DNA from: Burkholderiaceae bacterium
GTDB taxonomy: Bacteria > Pseudomonadota > Gammaproteobacteria > Burkholderiales > Burkholderiaceae_D
Length of the DNA stretch: 34,919 bases
Reading direction: 5' to 3'
Assembly (NCBI GenBank): GCA_030158675.1
Contig: JAOASL010000001.1
Location: 1-34,919 of the forward strand
The notes under the pieces were generated by a model that ran no database searches, was not told the origin of the DNA, and saw only the letters and a program-made list of their open reading frames with translations. Positions 31,999 to 34,919 of the stretch are shown here, piece by piece (within the stretch, counting starts at the first letter, position 1; each line of letters begins with the position of its first letter). The position numbers and the translations under genes were made by a program.

Positions 31999-32919
31999 AT
32001 GGACATCGAGTGGCTGGAAGATTTTCTTGTCCTTTCGGACTTGTCCAGTTTTACGCGAGCCGCCCAGGCCCGCAATATTACCCAGTCTGCATTCAGCCGC
32101 CGCATTCGCTCACTGGAAGACTGGATAGGCATCGCGCTGGTTGACCGTGACACCGTCCCGCCCCGTCTCACCATGGCCGGACACCTTTTCCGGGATGCGG
32201 CACGCGAAATGGTGCGTCAACTTCATGACACGCGCATCGCGCTTGGTCATCGCAGCAAAGTCTTTTCCGGCATCAAATTATTTGTCGCGCATTCATTGGT
32301 TCAACACATGCTGCCGAACTGGATGCGCAAAATAAATCACCAGATCAGCGGACTTAAATTCGAAATCATTGCTGGTGAAACCTACGAGGGGATGGTGTCC
32401 TTGTCGAGCGGCCGTTGTGATCTTCTGATGGCTTATCACAGTCCGGTTGTGCCTATGTCGATTGATGAACGTACCTGCCCGTCCGTGACACTCGGCACTG
32501 ACAGGCTCGTGCCCGTGTGCCGGCCGGATGAATCCGGTGGGCCGATGTACCGGCTAACCGAAGCCAAACTGCGCCACTTGCCGCTGTTGTCCTACCCGCC
32601 CGAAACCTTCTTTGGGCGAATCTGCAACGGACTGATCCGTTTTCGTCCGAGTGATCCCTGCTTTAATGTGGTCGCCCAAAGTCCACAGGCGCGCATCCTG
32701 CACGCACTGGCTCGGGAAGGTGCAGGTATTGCCTGGTTGCCAGAACATGGGGTCAAGCCAGAATTAATGGGCGGTCAACTGGCGTTGGCTGGCGATGACG
32801 AATGGATCATATCGGTGGACATTCGCCTCTATGCATCTCAGGAACGTTCACGACTTTTGCACGCGAACTTGTGGGAAAACATCCGCGAGTTACATGATCA
32901 AAAGCTGGTAATCAGTTAA
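31999..32919 (+). CDS. LysR family transcriptional regulator
   Basis: A 306-residue LysR-type regulator. The N-terminal helix-turn-helix shows W-L-E-D-F-L-V-L-S-D-L-S-S-F-T-R-A-A-Q-A and N-I-T-Q-S-A-F-S-R-R-I-R-S-L-E (about 4-40). The remainder is the co-inducer-binding domain with about 85-300 organised as two subdomains; the R-H-L-P-L-L-S-Y and A-G-I-A-W-L-P-E-H-G stretches are typical. The frame is open upstream to 31825 but the family starts at ATG 31999 (M-D-I-E-W-L-E-D). It follows the MFS terminator and stands alone. It may regulate the neighbouring MFS/catabolic operon, though LysR genes more often sit divergently next to their targets. Confidence 0.92.
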   Translation: MDIEWLEDFLVLSDLSSFTRAAQARNITQSAFSRRIRSLEDWIGIALVDRDTVPPRLTMAGHLFRDAAREMVRQLHDTRIALGHRSKVFSGIKLFVAHSLVQHMLPNWMRKINHQISGLKFEIIAGETYEGMVSLSSGRCDLLMAYHSPVVPMSIDERTCPSVTLGTDRLVPVCRPDESGGPMYRLTEAKLRHLPLLSYPPETFFGRICNGLIRFRPSDPCFNVVAQSPQARILHALAREGAGIAWLPEHGVKPELMGGQLALAGDDEWIISVDIRLYASQERSRLLHANLWENIRELHDQKLVIS

Positions 32920-33153
32920 GCATCTGTTTGAAACTACTGCACGCTCACACTCAGGCTCTACGATGCTTGTCATCTGCCGGGCACGTCTGCAACGGCAAAG
33001 TAAGTTCAGGCGAACAATCAGGTGCTGTTCTCCATGCGCGCCGCATGCACCGTGTTCTCTGGGCTTGGCTCCCCGGATTGTACTCACACCGCTGACCTTG
33101 CCTGCCCGGCAAACTGACCGGGTGCGAACATTCAAACCGACCAGGGATCTCGC

Positions 33154-33978
33154 GTGAAAATTTTCCTTCGAGTGATGGGAAACCGACTGCTCGAACGACT
33201 GGTCACTGAGCTGGCCGCCCTGGATTCTGCCTTTCCGAGGCAGATCGGATCCGGCAATCTGCTGCGCTGGCAAATCGAGCAAATTACCTCACCGTTTTGT
33301 GCCGCTTATTTCAGTAATACGCCAGCACGCGTTTCCGTTGTGCTGGTCGAGGTCAGCAATGCCGCGGCTATCGAGGAATTATGGACAGGCGGTCGCTACG
33401 GACACGCTGCGCTCTGTAACAGAAATCCGAATGACTGGACACCGGCGCCGGTTATCCTGGTTTTCGACCGTGAACATCCGACATCGGAGCTGATGGAGAT
33501 GCCGATGTTCGTCTCAGATTGGGTCAGCGGCGAAACAGCCATGCATGACCTGGCGCGGCGAGTCGTTGCCAGTCTGCGGCGCCAGAAACATTTGCAGGAA
33601 CATTTTGGCGGCGGAATGCTGGTGCTAAATTCCGAAACCCGCCGATTGTGCTTTAACGATACCGATGCCATCCTTCTATCGATTACCGAAGTACCACTGG
33701 CGGAGCTCTTTCTGACCCACATCGGGAGCGTCGTACCGATGGAAGAAATTTATTTATTGTTCAAGGTCGCCGGACGCTCGGTTTCGGGCAGCAATATCCG
33801 GGTGACCATCTTTCAGCTTCGCTTCAAGATCGAGCAACTGACACACAATTATTTCTCCGTCGTTTGCTCGTATGGCGAAGGCTACGCACTCCGTACGGCA
33901 AAAAGCAGAGGAGAACCATCGCGTTGGCCGCAGCTTGAAGCACACCAAGCCAGAAGCACTGACAACGTCTGGCTCTGA
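33154..33978 (+). CDS. OmpR-like DNA-binding protein with degenerate receiver
   Basis: A 274-residue protein with a C-terminal OmpR/PhoB-type winged helix (about 150-250). It shows L-V-L-N-S-E-T-R-R-L, a recognition helix region S-N-I-R-V-T-I-F-Q-L-R-F-K-I-E-Q-L and the wing end V-C-S-Y-G-E-G-Y-A-L-R, the match to V-x-G-x-G-Y. The first 145 residues resemble a receiver in outline (V-S-V-V-L-V-E-V, P-V-I-L-V-F-D, then a helix ending A-S-L-R-R-Q). The phospho-acceptor Asp, the acidic pair and the conserved Lys (the site reads D-W-V-S-G-E) are not seen. It is therefore probably not phosphorylated. The start is GTG at 33154 with AGGGA upstream; ATG 33175 is an alternative. No histidine kinase gene is near. 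Confidence 0.72.
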   Translation: MKIFLRVMGNRLLERLVTELAALDSAFPRQIGSGNLLRWQIEQITSPFCAAYFSNTPARVSVVLVEVSNAAAIEELWTGGRYGHAALCNRNPNDWTPAPVILVFDREHPTSELMEMPMFVSDWVSGETAMHDLARRVVASLRRQKHLQEHFGGGMLVLNSETRRLCFNDTDAILLSITEVPLAELFLTHIGSVVPMEEIYLLFKVAGRSVSGSNIRVTIFQLRFKIEQLTHNYFSVVCSYGEGYALRTAKSRGEPSRWPQLEAHQARSTDNVWL

Positions 33979-34024
33979 AGCCGATTACCGCAAGAATCCA
34001 GCGCCAGGTGCCTGCGCAACGCAT

Positions 34025-34044
34025 CGTTCAGGGCGCACTGAACG
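34025..34044. repeat. Perfect inverted repeat between regulator gene and ribA
   Basis: CGTTCAG at 34025-34031 and CTGAACG at 34038-34044 form perfect 7-base arms with a 6-base loop. No T-run follows, so it is not a terminator. It lies 46 bases beyond the regulator stop and 88 before ribA, and may be an operator or RNA hairpin. Confidence 0.4.
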
Positions 34045-34078
34045 CCGCGTAGTGGCATAATCCATGCTGACCTCAGGA

Positions 34079-34105
34079 AATGCGGCGTCCAGCGCCGCAT
34101 TTTTT
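34079..34105 (+). terminator. Rho-independent terminator before ribA
   Basis: Arms AATGCGGCG (34079-34087) and CGCCGCATT (34093-34101) enclose a 5-base loop and run into six T (34100-34105). It is 100 bases after the regulator stop and only 27 bases before the ribA ATG. Either it ends the upstream unit with ribA transcribed from a very close promoter, or it is an attenuator in the ribA leader. Confidence 0.85.
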
Positions 34106-34132
34106 CATTGACCGACGGTTTGACAATTCCAC

Positions 34133-34783
34133 ATGCAGCAAAGCTCCGTATCCCGGACCCCAACTCAACTCACCTTTATGGCCAGCTGTGCGCTGCCCAC
34201 ACCTTGGGCTACGTTTCAATTGCATGCTTTCGTCGAAGACAGCACTGGTAAGGAACACCTGGCGCTGACGCTCGGCGACGTCGGCAATGGCGAGCCCGTG
34301 CTGGCTCGCTTGCATTCCGAGTGCCTGACAGGTGATGCCCTGTTCAGCCAACGCTGCGACTGCGGTGCCCAACTCGAGGGCGCACTGCGTCGTATCGCCG
34401 CAGAAGATCGCGGCATCCTGCTGTATCTGCGGCAGGAAGGACGCGGCATTGGCCTCATCAACAAGATTCGCGCGTACAAGCTGCAGGAACAAGGTGCCGA
34501 TACGGTCGAAGCCAATCACCAGCTCGGCTTCGCCGACGATTTACGTGACTACGAAATCTGTGCCCCGATCTTTCAGCATTTCGGCATCAAATCACTGCGA
34601 TTGATGACCAACAACCCGCGCAAAATTGACGCACTGAAAAGTCTCGATATCCGCATCGAGCGGGTCGAGCATATTGCCTCCAGCACCCGGCACAATGCGC
34701 GCTACCTGGCCACCAAAGCAAAAAAACTCGGCCATCTGCTGCCACCGCTGGCACCCGCGCACAAGCCAGACGAAAATAATTGA
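34133..34783 (+). CDS. ribA: GTP cyclohydrolase II (RibA)
   Basis: A 216-residue stand-alone GTP cyclohydrolase II, the first enzyme of riboflavin synthesis. It converts GTP to diaminohydroxyribosylaminopyrimidine phosphate, formate and pyrophosphate. Zinc ligands are Cys64, Cys75 and Cys77 (H-S-E-C-L-T-G-D ... R-C-D-C-G), followed by [11 protein letters not shown] (about 103-113), D-L-R-D-Y near 144-148 and T-N-N-P-R-K-I near 162-168. Length fits RibA without the DHBP synthase domain of RibBA. No strong ribosome site is seen before ATG 34133, and the only leader hairpin is the terminator listed above, not an FMN riboswitch. Confidence 0.95.
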   Translation: MQQSSVSRTPTQLTFMASCALPTPWATFQLHAFVEDSTGKEHLALTLGDVGNGEPVLARLHSECLTGDALFSQRCDCGAQLEGALRRIAAEDRGILLYLRQEGRGIGLINKIRAYKLQEQGADTVEANHQLGFADDLRDYEICAPIFQHFGIKSLRLMTNNPRKIDALKSLDIRIERVEHIASSTRHNARYLATKAKKLGHLLPPLAPAHKPDENN

Positions 34784-34919
34784 CCGTTCATAAAAAACGC
34801 TTGCATCAGGCGCGCCGCTGCAGACCTTAGACCGGTACGGCAAGACAGAGCTACCAGCTGCCTGACGTTACAGCGATGGGAACAGGTTTCCGCTGGTGGC
34901 GGATTGCAATGTCATATAG
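34784..34919. other. Sequence after ribA with no recognised feature
   Basis: The last 136 bases hold no convincing gene, hairpin or terminator. Short frames on both strands lack family features. The next gene lies outside the window. Confidence 0.4.

Noticed and set aside
34021-34132. FMN riboswitch before ribA
   Set aside because: The leader is only about 150 bases, contains just a simple terminator and a short inverted repeat, and lacks the conserved multi-stem RFN element.
1-34919. tRNA, rRNA, insertion sequences, integrase or attachment sites
   Set aside because: None was recognised by eye; no transposase or integrase motifs are seen in any credible protein.

Overview
The window looks like chromosomal DNA of a Burkholderiales betaproteobacterium, most likely Oxalobacteraceae or a close relative. 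This is inferred from the mltG-tmk-holB-pilZ-tatD-ankyrin gene order, the YgfZ/DUF4936/NRDE trio, the PA2778/PA2779-like pair, the MHS-type transporter and the GC-rich coding style. I see no rRNA, tRNA, CRISPR array, insertion sequence or prophage. Coding density is high, almost every gene can be placed in a family, and most genes lie in tight operons.

Layout. 1-2.0 kb (+): the end of a CBS-domain protein, then a two-gene unit of a small membrane protein and a lipoprotein C39-like peptidase with TPRs. 2.05-2.96 kb (-): a 56-aa DnaJ-type zinc-finger protein behind an SDR-fold protein carrying the signature motifs of halohydrin dehalogenases rather than those of SDR oxidoreductases. 3.05-5.4 kb (+): two GT4-type glycosyltransferases. 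5.36-10.75 kb (-): a probable operon of a triple-PAS GGDEF-EAL protein, a phospholipase D/VTT membrane fusion and an endonuclease/exonuclease/phosphatase-fold protein. A 297-bp divergent region with a perfect 16-bp palindrome separates it from ppnN (+). 12.4-13.8 kb (-): rsuA and a Gly/Ser-rich secreted protein. 14.06-18.84 kb (-): the housekeeping run mltG, tmk, holB, pilZ, tatD and ankyrin. 18.93-20.95 kb (+): ygfZ, DUF4936 and an NRDE/TANGO2 protein. 20.97-21.49 kb (-): an exported protein made of six 23-residue cysteine-pair repeats.

21.56-29.78 kb (-) is a compact ten-gene catabolic operon: thiolase, acyl-CoA dehydrogenase, Dabb protein, SDR, PaaI thioesterase, CurA-like reductase, second SDR, epoxide-hydrolase-type alpha/beta hydrolase, FadM/YbgC-type thioesterase and GNAT. 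Gaps run from 26 bp down to overlaps. It is transcribed divergently from an MHS-family MFS transporter (30.0-31.66 kb, +), and the shared intergenic region holds three copies of GTAAGTTTT. After a strong terminator come a LysR regulator, an unusual OmpR-like protein with a degenerate receiver, a second terminator, and ribA (GTP cyclohydrolase II).

The operon and transporter together look like an uptake and CoA-dependent degradation module for an unidentified acid. The most unusual items are the halohydrin dehalogenase candidate, the Cys-repeat protein, the catabolic operon and the pseudo-receiver regulator. Function calls rest on motifs read by eye; no database search was run.
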